A stretch of DNA of 64,000 nt from Gemella haemolysans ATCC 10379 (lineage in GTDB: Bacteria > Bacillota > Bacilli > Staphylococcales > Gemellaceae), in assembly GCF_000173915.1 (NCBI RefSeq), contig NZ_ACDZ02000014.1, forward strand, positions 186,001-250,000, given 5' to 3'. Positions 36,890-46,890 of the stretch are shown here, piece by piece. A model generated the notes under the pieces. It ran no database searches and had not been told where the DNA came from. It saw only the letters and a program-made list of their open reading frames with translations. Numbering within the stretch: position 1 is the stretch's first letter; every line of letters starts with the position of its first letter. A program made the translations under genes and the position numbers.

Positions 36890-37840
36890 ATGCTTGTAGA
36901 TAAACCATTAAAGCTGTTTTCATTAAATGCTAATATTCCATTAGCACAACAAGTAGCGAAGTCACTAGGAGTAGAGTTAAGTAAATGTAGTGTGAAAAAA
37001 TTCAGTGACGGAGAGGTTTCAATTAATATAGAGGAAAGTGTACGTGGATGTGAAGTATTCGTAATTCAATCAACTAGTGGACCTGTAAATGATAATTTAA
37101 TGACTTTATTAATTATGATAGACGCACTTAAACGTGCATCAGTGGACACTATTAACGTTGTGATTCCTTATTACGGATATGCACGTCAAGATAGAAAAGC
37201 AAGAAGTCGTGAACCAATTACTGCTAAACTAGTAGCTAACTTATTAGAAGTAGCAGGAGCGAACCGTATAATCGCATTAGATCTTCATGCACTTCAAATT
37301 CAAGGTTTCTTTGATATTCCAGTTGATCATCTTATGTGTGTACCAATTATTGCGAAATATTTCAAAGAAAAACTTCCAGATATGGAAGAAGTGGTTGTTG
37401 TATCACCAGACCACGGTGGTGTAACACGTGCTAGAAAATTAGCAGATGCATTAAATACACCAATCGCAATTATCGATAAGAGAAGACCAAAACCGAATGT
37501 TGCTGAAGTTATGAATATTGTAGGTAACATTGAAGGAAAAACATGTATCCTTATAGATGATATTATCGATACGGCAGGAACTATTACTTTAGGAGCTCAA
37601 GCACTTAAAGATAGAGGAGCAAAAGAAGTTTATGCAGGTTGCTCACATGCTGTATTAAGTGGACAAGCATTAGATAGAATTGAAAATTCTCCAATTAAAG
37701 AATTAGTATATGCTAACACAATAGATATACCAGAAGAGAAAAAATTAGATAAAATGGTACCGTTATGTGTTGGGGATTTAATAGCTAAAGCTATTTACAA
37801 AATACACAATAACGAGCCTGTAAGTGTTCTTTTTGAATAA
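36890..37840 (+). CDS. prs: Ribose-phosphate pyrophosphokinase
   Basis: A 316-residue PRPP synthetase making phosphoribosyl pyrophosphate from ribose 5-phosphate and ATP for nucleotide, His and Trp synthesis. Family segments are [16 protein letters not shown] near 38, [11 protein letters not shown] near 95, [14 protein letters not shown] near 170 and the PRPP-binding loop [11 protein letters not shown] near 218. Length is standard for class I enzymes. It is monocistronic, with a terminator before pth. Confidence 0.98.
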   Translation: MLVDKPLKLFSLNANIPLAQQVAKSLGVELSKCSVKKFSDGEVSINIEESVRGCEVFVIQSTSGPVNDNLMTLLIMIDALKRASVDTINVVIPYYGYARQDRKARSREPITAKLVANLLEVAGANRIIALDLHALQIQGFFDIPVDHLMCVPIIAKYFKEKLPDMEEVVVVSPDHGGVTRARKLADALNTPIAIIDKRRPKPNVAEVMNIVGNIEGKTCILIDDIIDTAGTITLGAQALKDRGAKEVYAGCSHAVLSGQALDRIENSPIKELVYANTIDIPEEKKLDKMVPLCVGDLIAKAIYKIHNNEPVSVLFE

Positions 37841-37856
37841 TAATTAATTAAATCAA

Positions 37857-37903
37857 GCTTAAAGAAGGCAGCGGAGTCCGTTGCCTTCTTTAAGTCATAT
37901 TTT
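37857..37903 (+). terminator. Terminator after prs
   Basis: Stem CTTAAAGAAGGCA/TGCCTTCTTTAAG followed by a short T-rich tail. Confidence 0.85.
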
Positions 37904-37935
37904 CGATAGTAAATAAAATAAAGAGAGGATAATCT

Positions 37936-38493
37936 ATGAAATTAATAGTTGGATTAGGAAATCCAGGAAAACAATATGAAAATACAAGGCATAATATTGG
38001 TTTTATGGTTCTAGATGAACTAGCGAAATCTTGGAATGTAAGTTTTGATAAAACAAAGTTCAATTCAGAATATGCTATGACGTATCACAATGGAATTAAA
38101 TATTTATTAATTAAACCTACAACATATATGAATTTATCTGGAGAAGCAGTAGGGAAGTTTTATGATTATTTTGAAATTGATATAGAAGATATTTTGATAA
38201 TCTATGATGACTTAGATACAAAAACTGCAAACTTTAAACTTAAAGCTAAAGGAAGTAGCGGTGGACATAATGGTATTAAGAGTATAATAAGTCACCTTGG
38301 AACAGAAAAATTTAATCGATTAAAAATTGGTATTGATAGACCAACTCCACCTATGAAGGTAGTTGATTATGTATTAGGAAGATTTTCAAAAGATGAAATG
38401 GTTGAAATTGAAAAGATTTATTCGAAGAGTATAAACTGTATTGAAGATTTTTCTAAAATGAATTTTGTAGATTTGATGAATAAATATAATTAG
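37936..38493 (+). CDS. pth: Peptidyl-tRNA hydrolase
   Basis: A 185-residue Pth that releases tRNA from prematurely dropped peptidyl-tRNA. Motifs: GLGNPGKQYENTRHNIGF at residues 5-22 with the catalytic His, KPTTYMNLSGEAV near 62, DDLD near 93 and GSSGGHNGIKSI near 110. The prs-pth-mfd order is the classic Firmicute arrangement, although the usual ctc gene is missing. Start preceded by GAGAGGA. Confidence 0.97.
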   Translation: MKLIVGLGNPGKQYENTRHNIGFMVLDELAKSWNVSFDKTKFNSEYAMTYHNGIKYLLIKPTTYMNLSGEAVGKFYDYFEIDIEDILIIYDDLDTKTANFKLKAKGSSGGHNGIKSIISHLGTEKFNRLKIGIDRPTPPMKVVDYVLGRFSKDEMVEIEKIYSKSINCIEDFSKMNFVDLMNKYN

Positions 38494-38497
38494 AAGA

Positions 38498-38545
38498 ATA
38501 AATGCAGCATTAGAGAAAGATAGTTTCTTTTGCTGCTATTTATCG
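38498..38545 (+). other. Hairpin between pth and mfd
   Basis: ATAAATGCAGCA pairs with TGCTGCTATTTAT (one bulge) in the 67-bp gap. No T run follows, so it may be an RNA-processing or weak attenuation structure. Confidence 0.45.
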
Positions 38546-38560
38546 TGGAAAGGAGCGTAT

Positions 38561-41500
38561 ATGATAAAAGATAGTCTGTTAGAAATAGTTGATTTAAAAT
38601 TTGAAAAAAAACATAAAAATATAGGAATTTACGGACAAAATTTAACAACACGTGCTTTAGAGATATATAATGAGTATAAACAAAGTGATAAGACTGTTGT
38701 GGTGGTATCGCAAAGTAAAGCTGAGGCTGAAGAGTTATTTGCAATTTTAAGTGATTTTGAAGGAGAAACATATATTTATCCAGAAATCGATATACTAAAA
38801 CGACATACATCTAAAAGTAATGATCTAGTCCAAAATTCGATAAAAGTACTTGAAAACTTAGTTCATAATATACAAAGCATAATTATTATTCCAATAGAAG
38901 CTATATATAGAACGGTAAAAAATCCTAGTGATTTCAAAAATAACAGTTTTGAAATTAATGAGGACACTGTTATAAGTTTTGATGAATTACAAAGAAAACT
39001 TGTAAATATGGGATATCGACGAGTTGAAAGTGTTGATGTAGTTGGAGAATTTTCTAAAAGAGGTAGTATAGTTGATATTTTTAGTCCTCTAAGTGAAAAG
39101 CCGATACGATTAGATTTCTTTGATGACGAGCTTGATAGTATGAGGATTTTTGATGAAATTACTCAACGATCTCTAGATAGAATTGATAGTGCAGTTATTT
39201 ATCCGACAAGTGATTTTTTCCTTACTTCTGAAGAAAAAGATATAGTTGTAGAAAGAGTACTTGCTAAGTTGGATGATAAAAAGATACAAAAAGATGAGAA
39301 TTATCAAGAGATTAGCACTTATCTTAAGGAAAAAGTAGAAATCTATAGAGCAACAGGAGATTTCAGTGACTTAGAGAGTTTCTCGAATTTAATTTATGAA
39401 AATACATATAGTATTGCTGATTATTTAAACGATGATACTATAGTCTTCTATGATAATTATCATAAAATATTAGAAAAAATAGAAGGATTAAGAGAGTATT
39501 TTTTAACAAGTTTGCAGGAAATGAATAGAAGTTATATTTATCAAGATGTAATAGATAATATAGCATTTGAAAAGATTCAAAATTTAGATATTAGAAAATA
39601 CTACTTATCTACTTTAAAGCTAAATGATAAGATTATAGAGAAAAACTATAACTTAGATATAATCGATTTAGCTTATTATTCAAGTGAAGAGTATTTAGCT
39701 AAAGAAATTAGAGAGAAGATTACAGACAATTACAAAGTAATTATCTCATTAAACACACAGAAACAAAAAGATTATGTTGAAAAAGTGTTATTTGATAATT
39801 ATTTTTATGACGATATTTATTACGGTGTTAAAGAAGGGAAAATTTTTATTGATTTAAATAAATATCACCTTAAGGGATTAGAGGATAGAAAAAATAAAAT
39901 ATTCTTATTAACGCCACGTGAACTATTTACAGAAGAAGAAAGAAAAAAACGACGTGTAAAATTTAAGTATACAAATTCAGAAAAAATAAGAAACTATCAA
40001 GAACTGAATATTGGGGATTATATTGTTCATGTTAGTCACGGAATTGGCTTATATGAAGGTATTGAGAATGTAGAAGTAGGGGGAGTATTTAAAGACTTCT
40101 TAAAAATTGTTTATGATGGTGGAGATATTATTTATGTAGATATAAATAATATGAACTATATTCAGAAATATACCGCTTCTACTGATAACAGAAAACCCGC
40201 ATTAAATAAACTTGGTACCAAAAATTGGCAGAAGACTAAGAGCAGAGTTCGTAAAGAAATCGAGGATATATCTGAAGATCTTATTAAGTTATATATTAAG
40301 CGTGAATTGAGTTCAGGTTATGCGTACAGTATTGATGGAAGCTTGCAAGCTGAATTTGAAGCAGATTTTTCATTTACTCCTACTGAAGATCAGGTAAAAG
40401 CTACTGAAGAGATTAAGAGAGATATGGAAAAAGAACGTCCGATGGATAGATTGTTATGTGGGGATGTTGGATTTGGTAAGACGGAAGTAGCGATGAGGGT
40501 TGCATTTAAGGCTGTTACAGATAATAAACAAGTAGCTGTTTTAGTACCAACAACACTACTTGCTGAACAACACTATGATAACTTTGTAAATAGATTTGCG
40601 AATTTCCCTATTAATATAGAGGTAGTAAGTAGATTTAAATCTGCAAAAGATATTACTGAGATTTGTAAAAAGCTAGAAGAAGGTAAAATAGATATCATCG
40701 TTGGAACGCATAAACTATTAAACGATAAGTTTAAATATAAAGATTTAGGTTTATTGATAATAGATGAAGAGCAACGTTTTGGAGTTAAACACAAAGAAAA
40801 AATCAAACATCTTAAAAATACTGTTGATGTATTAACTCTTAGTGCTACACCAATTCCAAGAACACTTCATATGAGTTTAATTGGAATTAGGGATTTATCT
40901 GTAATAGAGACACCACCAAGAGAACGTCAACCTATCCAGACATTCGTAACAGCTCAGAATAAAATGGTTATTAAAGAAGCGGTTATGAATGAGGTTAATC
41001 GTGGAGGACAAGTTTTCTATGTTTATAATAGAGTAGAGACAATCGATGAGAAGTATTTAGAGCTAAAAAGATTATTACCTGATATTAATATAGCGTATGC
41101 ACATGGTCGTATGAGTCAAAGAGAGCTTGAGAATATTATGACTGATGTTATAGATAGAAAATATGATATGTTAATTTCTACTACTATTATAGAAACTGGT
41201 ATTGATATTTCAAATGTAAATACATTAATAGTAGAGGATGCTGATCGTTTTGGACTAAGTCAGTTGTATCAACTTCGTGGACGAGTTGGTCGAAGTAGCA
41301 GAGAAGCATATGCTTACTTGATGTATGAACCGTTTAAGTCGCTAACTGAAAACTCAGAGAAAAGATTATCAGCAATTAAGAACTTTACATCTCTTGGGAG
41401 TGGGTTTAAGATTGCCATGCAGGATTTATCAATTCGAGGAGCAGGGGATGTCTTGGGTGGAAGACAACATGGATTTATCGACTCAGTAGGTTATACGTTG

Positions 41501-42112
41501 TATTCTCAAATGTTAGAACAAGAAATCCAAGCTAAAAAAGGTATTTTAGAACCGCTATTAGAGCAGGATAGAACTCAAGACGTAAGTTACTATGAAAATA
41601 TTATTAAAGAAGCAGCACCTTCAATTAAAAAGGATATTTTTGAAGTTGAGACTGATGATCTTGAAATTAAACTTAATGTAGATGCCTTTATTCCAAAAGA
41701 GTATATCTCTAGTGATGCAGATAAAATAGATTTCTATAAGAGATTGAACAATGTTGTTAGTGATGAAGAAATAGAAAGTATTGTTGAAGATTTAATTGAT
41801 AGATTCTCTGATTTTGGAGAAGAAGTAAATAATCTAATAGATATTTGTTATTTAAAAGTTATGGCGAAAAATACTATGGTTACTAGTATAAAAGAATTAG
41901 CTAATAAAGTTGTTATAACATTCAATAAAGAAATTATGAATAATCTAAAAGGAAAAGAATTATTTACTGCATTAACTCCTCATAAAGATACACGCATTAT
42001 AGCAAAGGATGGATTTTTCTTAGAAATTGATAAAAAAGAAAGATATAGCATTAGACGAATTAGAGAAATGCTTACTTTAGTAAATAGTAATTTGGAGGAT
42101 ACGTATGAATAA
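38561..42112 (+). CDS. mfd: Transcription-repair coupling factor
   Basis: An 1183-residue Mfd translocase that removes RNA polymerase stalled at DNA lesions and recruits UvrA. In order: UvrB-like N-terminal region (about 1-340), CarD-like polymerase-interaction domain (GDYIVHVSHGIGLYEGI near 485), SF2 motor with Walker A GDVGFGKTEVAMR near 633, DEEQRFG near 738 and SATPIPRTLHMS near 765, a QxxGRxGR-type RGRVGRSSREAY near 907, and the TRCF C-terminal domain. Length matches Bacillus Mfd. It overlaps the tag gene by 8 bp, placing two DNA-repair genes in one unit. Confidence 0.98.
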   Translation: MIKDSLLEIVDLKFEKKHKNIGIYGQNLTTRALEIYNEYKQSDKTVVVVSQSKAEAEELFAILSDFEGETYIYPEIDILKRHTSKSNDLVQNSIKVLENLVHNIQSIIIIPIEAIYRTVKNPSDFKNNSFEINEDTVISFDELQRKLVNMGYRRVESVDVVGEFSKRGSIVDIFSPLSEKPIRLDFFDDELDSMRIFDEITQRSLDRIDSAVIYPTSDFFLTSEEKDIVVERVLAKLDDKKIQKDENYQEISTYLKEKVEIYRATGDFSDLESFSNLIYENTYSIADYLNDDTIVFYDNYHKILEKIEGLREYFLTSLQEMNRSYIYQDVIDNIAFEKIQNLDIRKYYLSTLKLNDKIIEKNYNLDIIDLAYYSSEEYLAKEIREKITDNYKVIISLNTQKQKDYVEKVLFDNYFYDDIYYGVKEGKIFIDLNKYHLKGLEDRKNKIFLLTPRELFTEEERKKRRVKFKYTNSEKIRNYQELNIGDYIVHVSHGIGLYEGIENVEVGGVFKDFLKIVYDGGDIIYVDINNMNYIQKYTASTDNRKPALNKLGTKNWQKTKSRVRKEIEDISEDLIKLYIKRELSSGYAYSIDGSLQAEFEADFSFTPTEDQVKATEEIKRDMEKERPMDRLLCGDVGFGKTEVAMRVAFKAVTDNKQVAVLVPTTLLAEQHYDNFVNRFANFPINIEVVSRFKSAKDITEICKKLEEGKIDIIVGTHKLLNDKFKYKDLGLLIIDEEQRFGVKHKEKIKHLKNTVDVLTLSATPIPRTLHMSLIGIRDLSVIETPPRERQPIQTFVTAQNKMVIKEAVMNEVNRGGQVFYVYNRVETIDEKYLELKRLLPDINIAYAHGRMSQRELENIMTDVIDRKYDMLISTTIIETGIDISNVNTLIVEDADRFGLSQLYQLRGRVGRSSREAYAYLMYEPFKSLTENSEKRLSAIKNFTSLGSGFKIAMQDLSIRGAGDVLGGRQHGFIDSVGYTLYSQMLEQEIQAKKGILEPLLEQDRTQDVSYYENIIKEAAPSIKKDIFEVETDDLEIKLNVDAFIPKEYISSDADKIDFYKRLNNVVSDEEIESIVEDLIDRFSDFGEEVNNLIDICYLKVMAKNTMVTSIKELANKVVITFNKEIMNNLKGKELFTALTPHKDTRIIAKDGFFLEIDKKERYSIRRIREMLTLVNSNLEDTYE

Positions 42113-42668
42113 ACATAGATGCCCGTGGGCAAAGGATCCCTTAGAAATTGAATATCATGATAATGAGTGGGGAAGAGAAACTCATGAGGATCAAACGTTA
42201 TTCGAGTACTTAGTATTAGAAGGTATGCAAGCTGGGTTAAGTTGGTCACTAGTATTAAAAAAACGCGAGAATTTCAAACGAGTTTTTAATAATTTTGATT
42301 ATAATATTTGTGCAAATTATACAGATGAATATTTAGAATCATTAAGAGAAGATGAAAGTATCATAAGAAATAAATTGAAAATCTATTCAGTTAGAAAAAA
42401 TGCTCTTGCATTTATCAAAATACAAAAAGAGTTTGGAAGTTTTGATAAATATATTTGGAGTTTTACAGACTATAAAAAAATTAATAATAAATTAACAAGC
42501 TATAAAAATGCACCAAGTGAATCTGAGCTTTCTATAAAAATTAGTAAAGATTTGAAAAAAAAAGGATTTAATTTTGTAGGTGGTACTATTATCTATAGCT
42601 ATTTACAAGCGATTGGAATGATAAATGATCATGAAAAAGGATGTTTTTGTTATGAAGAATGCTGTTAG
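42105..42668 (+). CDS. tag: DNA-3-methyladenine glycosylase I
   Basis: A 187-residue Tag that excises 3-methyladenine from alkylated DNA. The zinc-snap residues are visible: Cys in HRCPWAKDP at the N-terminus, His in YHDNEWG near 17, and the C-terminal HEKGCFC. The helix-hairpin core segment LVLEGMQAGLSWSLVLKKR near 44 is diagnostic. Its ATG overlaps the last codons of mfd, and GGAGG lies upstream inside mfd. Confidence 0.96.
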   Translation: MNKHRCPWAKDPLEIEYHDNEWGRETHEDQTLFEYLVLEGMQAGLSWSLVLKKRENFKRVFNNFDYNICANYTDEYLESLREDESIIRNKLKIYSVRKNALAFIKIQKEFGSFDKYIWSFTDYKKINNKLTSYKNAPSESELSIKISKDLKKKGFNFVGGTIIYSYLQAIGMINDHEKGCFCYEECC

Positions 42669-42801
42669 TAAATAAATAATGTAATTAATATCATAAGTTT
42701 ATTTACTTAGCTCATAGATGAAATCCAGATATAGCTTTACTTTAAATAAAATAACGTCTATAATAGATTAGGATATTTAATTACAAGATTGGATTTTATA
42801 A

Positions 42802-43323
42802 ATGGATAAGAGAATTGTTAAAATTGAAGAAATAAAAGACAATGAGGTCTTTGTAAGCATATTTTTAGAAGAAATAAAAAAAATACAAGAAATCCCAAAA
42901 ATGCCGAAATGTGAGTTTTTACATATTGGAGCCACTAGTACTACACAGGTGTTGGGAGAAAAAATTGTAGATATTCTTGTTGTTGTTGAGAATTTACATG
43001 AAATAACAACATTTGATGAAAAAAGATTAAACAATATAGGATATCACAGAATTGCTCATAATGGAATAAAAGGGGTAATTAAGTACGCAAGAATAACTGA
43101 TTATTTAACAATGAGTTACGATGTAGTCCTAAATGTTGTTCAACGTGATACAGAAGTACACAAAGATTTTACAAAAGCTAGAGCAGTTTTTAGTAATGAT
43201 ACGCTAAAAGATGACTATAATTCATTCAAAAATATGAACAAAGAACTTTCATTTAAAGATTATTTAGCACAAAAATTAATATTTATAAATGAAATTTTAA
43301 AAAGGATTGAAACTAATGATTAA
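42802..43323 (+). CDS. GrpB/UPF0157 family protein (nucleotidyltransferase fold)
   Basis: A 173-residue GrpB-family protein, related to the nucleotidyltransferase fold. The family signature appears as HIGATSTTQVLGEKIVDILVVV near residues 40-60 in two parts (consensus HIGSTSVPGLxAKPIIDI), but here SVPGL has become TTQVL and the K-P-I-I-D form is EKIVDI. Its biochemical role is unknown in most bacteria. Ribosome binding site weak. Its stop overlaps murB by 8 bp, implying co-translation. Confidence 0.8.
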   Translation: MDKRIVKIEEIKDNEVFVSIFLEEIKKIQEIPKMPKCEFLHIGATSTTQVLGEKIVDILVVVENLHEITTFDEKRLNNIGYHRIAHNGIKGVIKYARITDYLTMSYDVVLNVVQRDTEVHKDFTKARAVFSNDTLKDDYNSFKNMNKELSFKDYLAQKLIFINEILKRIETND

Positions 43324-44218
43324 AATAAAAAATATTAAAGATATTCTTCAAAGCAGTGAAGTATTATATAACGAACCTTTAAGAAATTATAGTTTTACAA
43401 AAACAGGTGGTAATGCTGAGATTTTAGTGAAAATAAATAACGAAAAAGATTTACAAAATGTAATAGCATATAGTAATGAAAATAATATTGAATTGACTAT
43501 ACTAGGCAATGGTTCGAATGTATTAATTTCTGATAATGGAATTCAAGGAATAGTAGCTTTAACTAGTGATATGAATGATATAGAGTTACTAGAAGGTGAT
43601 GTTATTTCTTGTTATGCCGGGTTAACATTAAAAGAACTTACTGATTTTTGTATTGAAAATAGCCTAACTAACCTTGAATTCTCATGTGGAATTCCAGGTA
43701 GTGTTGGTGGTGCAATCTTCATGAATGCTGGAGCATACGGTGGTGAAATGAAAGAAGTAGTTCAAAAGGTTGAAGTTTTCACTAAAAACGGTGAAAAGAA
43801 AATATATACTAATGAACAAATGGAATTTTCATATAGACACTCTATAATTCAAGAAACTAAGGAAATTATTTCTAAAGTTTATTTTCAAATGAAAAAAGGA
43901 AACAAAGAAGAAATTGTCTCTAAAGTAGAAGAATTGAATAAAATGCGTTCTGATAAACAACCTTTAGAATACCCTTCATGTGGTTCTGTATTTAAACGAC
44001 CAGAAGGATACTTCGCAGGAAAATTAATCCAAGATGCTGGACTACAAGGATTAACTGTTGGTGGAGCGCAAGTTTCAAAAAAACATGCAGGATTTATGGT
44101 TAATATAAATTCAGCAACTTGTGAAGACTATAAAAACTTAATTAAAGAAGTTCAGAAAAAAGTTTTAGAAGATTCAGGTGTTGAACTTGAGTGTGAAGTT
44201 AAAATATTAGGTGAATAA
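43316..44218 (+). CDS. murB: UDP-N-acetylenolpyruvoylglucosamine reductase
   Basis: A 300-residue FAD enzyme that reduces enolpyruvyl-UDP-GlcNAc to UDP-MurNAc, the second committed step of peptidoglycan synthesis. FAD-binding LGNGSNVLISDNG near 62, GIPGSVGGAIFMNAGAYGGE near 124, and the catalytic region YPSCGSVFKRPEG near 220 identify it. Start ATG 43316 has AAAGGATTG upstream; a TTG at 43307 in frame lies in that binding site. It is followed by a bidirectional terminator. Confidence 0.97.
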   Translation: MIKIKNIKDILQSSEVLYNEPLRNYSFTKTGGNAEILVKINNEKDLQNVIAYSNENNIELTILGNGSNVLISDNGIQGIVALTSDMNDIELLEGDVISCYAGLTLKELTDFCIENSLTNLEFSCGIPGSVGGAIFMNAGAYGGEMKEVVQKVEVFTKNGEKKIYTNEQMEFSYRHSIIQETKEIISKVYFQMKKGNKEEIVSKVEELNKMRSDKQPLEYPSCGSVFKRPEGYFAGKLIQDAGLQGLTVGGAQVSKKHAGFMVNINSATCEDYKNLIKEVQKKVLEDSGVELECEVKILGE

Positions 44219-44262
44219 AAGAAAGTAGTAACTCGAATTTATTTGAGTTACTACTTTTCTTT
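44219..44262. terminator. Bidirectional terminator between murB and rarA
   Basis: Stem AAAGTAGTAACTC/GAGTTACTACTTT with A/T tails on both sides. Confidence 0.9.
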
Positions 44263-45510
44263 TTATTTCATATTATCTATAAATTTTTTATATTGTGCTA
44301 GATTTTGTTCATTTTTATTATTTGTTTTTGGTGTGTAGAATGTTCTTCCTACTAAGTTATCAGGAAGATATTGCTGCTTAATATACCCTGTCGGATGGCT
44401 GTGTGGATATTGATATCCAACTCCACGATTTAGTTTATCAGCACCGTAATAATGTGCATCTCTTAAGTGATCAGGAATTATGAATTTTGGATTTGTTTTA
44501 GTTTCGTGCAGTGCATTGTCAATCGCCATATAAGCACTATTAGATTTTAAGGAAAGTGCAAGTTGAATGACAGCATTGGCCAAAGGTATTCTTGCTTCAG
44601 GTAGTCCAAGCATCTTCGCACTTTCAATCGCAGCATGAACAAAAGGTCCGATATTCGGATTAGCTAGACCGATATCTTCATAAGCAATAACACTCATTCT
44701 TCTATATATAGTGTCTAAATCACCACTATCTATCAGCAGCGCTAAGTAGTACAGTGAAGCATCAACATCACTGCCACGAATAGATTTTTGGAAAGCACTA
44801 ATAATATCATAAAAAGCATCTCCATCTTTGTCATAAGCTTTAAATTTTCCTAGAGATAAGTTTAATAGTTTATCTTTTGTGATAATTTCACCTTCGTTTG
44901 ATAAATTATATAAAATTTCAAAAGTATTTAATGAGAATCTTAAATCACCAGAAGAGTTTAGGGCGATTGTTTTAAAAACATCATCTTCTATTTTTAAATC
45001 CTTAGGGAATATTTCTTTATTATTTGATATTTTTTTTAGATATTCATAAATATCATCATTTGAAACCTGTTGTAATTCAAAAATAATTAAACGTGACCTA
45101 ATCGCTGGATTTACAGTATGATAAGGATTGTTTGTTGTGCATCCAATAACGTATATATTATCAAACTCGATTTCAGGGAGTAATATATCTTGCATAGGTT
45201 TAGTTAGTCTGTGAAACTCATCGAGTAGTAGAATAACTTTTTTAAATCTTTTTGATTCCTCTATTACAGCAGTTAAATCTTTTTTTGTACAATTTACAGC
45301 ATTTAGTATTTTAAATTTATAGTCTAGTTCATTAGCTAATGCATTAGCGATTGAAGTTTTTCCAGTTCCAGGGGGACCATATAGAATAAATGAGAACATT
45401 TTTTTGCTTTCTACTATTTTAGTAAGAACTTTTCCATCACCAATTAAATGATGTTGACCGATAATATCATCGATTTTACTTGGACGTAATTTATTAATAA
45501 GTGTTTCCAT
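44263..45510 (-). CDS. rarA: Replication-associated recombination protein A (AAA ATPase)
   Basis: A 415-residue RarA/MgsA protein of the clamp-loader AAA family, acting at stalled replication forks. Walker A GPPGTGKTS near residue 45, Walker B ILLLDEFHR near 92 (DEFHR is the RarA form), sensor 1 CTTNNP near 122, and the C-terminal tetramerisation region (YEDIGLANP near 275, YPHSHPTGY near 375) are present. GGAGG precedes the start. The gene faces murB. Confidence 0.95.
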   Translation of the reverse strand: METLINKLRPSKIDDIIGQHHLIGDGKVLTKIVESKKMFSFILYGPPGTGKTSIANALANELDYKFKILNAVNCTKKDLTAVIEESKRFKKVILLLDEFHRLTKPMQDILLPEIEFDNIYVIGCTTNNPYHTVNPAIRSRLIIFELQQVSNDDIYEYLKKISNNKEIFPKDLKIEDDVFKTIALNSSGDLRFSLNTFEILYNLSNEGEIITKDKLLNLSLGKFKAYDKDGDAFYDIISAFQKSIRGSDVDASLYYLALLIDSGDLDTIYRRMSVIAYEDIGLANPNIGPFVHAAIESAKMLGLPEARIPLANAVIQLALSLKSNSAYMAIDNALHETKTNPKFIIPDHLRDAHYYGADKLNRGVGYQYPHSHPTGYIKQQYLPDNLVGRTFYTPKTNNKNEQNLAQYKKFIDNMK

Positions 45511-45615
45511 GGTTCCTCCTTTAATTTTATTATATACAATTTATTATATCATAAGAATGATTAATGTAGGTAAGAGTTGAATTTAAATCATAGAATATTA
45601 CAGAGATAATAAAAT

Positions 45616-45644
45616 TTTACATAATTTGAATTTTATGATAAAAT
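45616..45644 (+). promoter_or_regulatory. Promoter of ssrA
   Basis: TTTACA (45616-45621), 17 bp, TAAAAT (45639-45644); an overlapping TATAAT at 45644-45649 is an alternative -10. Confidence 0.6.
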
Positions 45645-45660
45645 ATAATAATCACAATTA

Positions 45661-46014
45661 GGGGATGTTTAGGATTCGACAGGGATGCTAGTCTTCTTGG
45701 TGGCATGTAGGAGGGTTGTCTCCTTTAACAACACATCAGTTAAATATAACTGGCGAAAAAACAAATTACGCTTTAGCAGCTTAATAAGCTAAAGGCTGAT
45801 TACTTTGTTTGACTGTGACAAAGCTAATCGGTTCATTCTTAGCAGTCTACGATTTTTTTCTTCCGTTTGTAGAAAAAAATAAGAGATTAATCAAACTCGT
45901 TTTTCATTGCCTGTTTATCGGCTTAAGTGGAGAATTAAATTTAATAGGTAAACTAAACATGTAGAAGCTAAGGGGAGGCATTTTTGGACGCGGGTTCAAA
46001 TCCCGCCATCTCCA
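45661..46014 (+). ncRNA. ssrA: Transfer-messenger RNA (tmRNA)
   Basis: A 354-nt one-piece tmRNA that rescues stalled ribosomes together with SmpB. The 5' end GGGGATGTTTAGGATTCGACAGGG pairs with the 3' end (GGGGATG with CATCTCC, one G-U), and the T-arm GGTTCAAATCC lies near 45992-46002. The discriminator is A at 46014, and CCA is not encoded. The tag reading frame runs 45752-45781 (GGC resume codon to GCT), giving GEKTNYALAA after the tRNA-borne Ala, with a TAA TAA double stop. Pseudoknot segments follow. Confidence 0.97.
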
Positions 46015-46020
46015 TATAGA

Positions 46021-46066
46021 ATTTAAAGAAAGTAAACCTTTTTGGTATTGCTTTCTTTCTTTTTTT
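46021..46066 (+). terminator. Terminator of ssrA
   Basis: AAAGAAAGTAAACC pairs imperfectly with GGTATTGCTTTCTTT, followed by T7. Confidence 0.8.
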
Positions 46067-46164
46067 ATTAGGAGAAGCTAAGTATATAAATGTTTAAATA
46101 TAATAATATACTTTACAATTTTTGTATGATATAATATATCTATAATCAAAAGGAAGTAAAAAGG

Positions 46165-46884
46165 ATGCTAATTAAATTTTCAGATAGATTTTATTATACA
46201 AAACAACGATATATGTATTTAGAGCCAACGCTTGGGTATGTAAAAGGAGAATACTTCTCTGTAATGTTAGATTCAGGAAATGGACCTGCACAAGTTGAAA
46301 CATTTCTAAAAGAATTAAAAGAAAATGACTTACCAATGCCAAGTTATGTGATATTAACACACCATCACTGGGATCATAGTTTTGGAGCAGCGTATATAGA
46401 TATTCCTGTAATCGCTACCGATAGAGCTAGAGAATCTTTAATAGAATTATCTCAACTAGAATGGGATGATGAGAGTCTGTATCAAAGAGTTAAGGATGGA
46501 ACGGAGATAAAATACAGTGCCGATGTTATAAAGAGAGTATATGAAAATCATGAGATAAAAATTAGAATTCCAGATATGCCTAAAATGGCTGATTTCAATT
46601 TAAATCTTGGAGGAGTTAAAATTAATTGTATTTACAATGATAACTCACATTCTAATGATGCATTTTTAATTTATATTCCAGAGGAGAAGGTATTGTTTTT
46701 AGGTGATAGTCACGCTAAAAATTATTATACAAAACCGATGGCATATAATAAACAAAAGCTTCGTGATTATATAGATAGAATATCAATTCTTGACTTTGAA
46801 CATGCTGTTCCCGGTCATGGGAATGTTTTCACGAGGGAGGAATTATTAGACTATCTAGAAAAAGAATATACAAAAATGAGGTGA
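46165..46884 (+). CDS. Metallo-beta-lactamase-fold hydrolase
   Basis: A 239-residue MBL-fold protein. The metal motif THHHWDHSFG (HxHxDH type with an extra His) lies near residue 66, further ligands in NDNSHSNDA near 162 and FLGDSHAK near 178, and PGHGNVF near 216. No signal peptide. The family covers glyoxalase II-like and other hydrolases; the substrate is not evident. Six bases separate it from nfeD, so it may be the first gene of the floA operon. A TGATATAAT extended -10 lies about 30 bp upstream. Confidence 0.85.
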   Translation: MLIKFSDRFYYTKQRYMYLEPTLGYVKGEYFSVMLDSGNGPAQVETFLKELKENDLPMPSYVILTHHHWDHSFGAAYIDIPVIATDRARESLIELSQLEWDDESLYQRVKDGTEIKYSADVIKRVYENHEIKIRIPDMPKMADFNLNLGGVKINCIYNDNSHSNDAFLIYIPEEKVLFLGDSHAKNYYTKPMAYNKQKLRDYIDRISILDFEHAVPGHGNVFTREELLDYLEKEYTKMR

Positions 46885-46890
46885 TTACAT

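Noticed and set aside
38490-38810. 106-codon minus-strand ORF at the start of mfd
   Set aside because: Antisense to well-supported mfd, Phe/Leu-rich shadow composition, no ribosome binding site.
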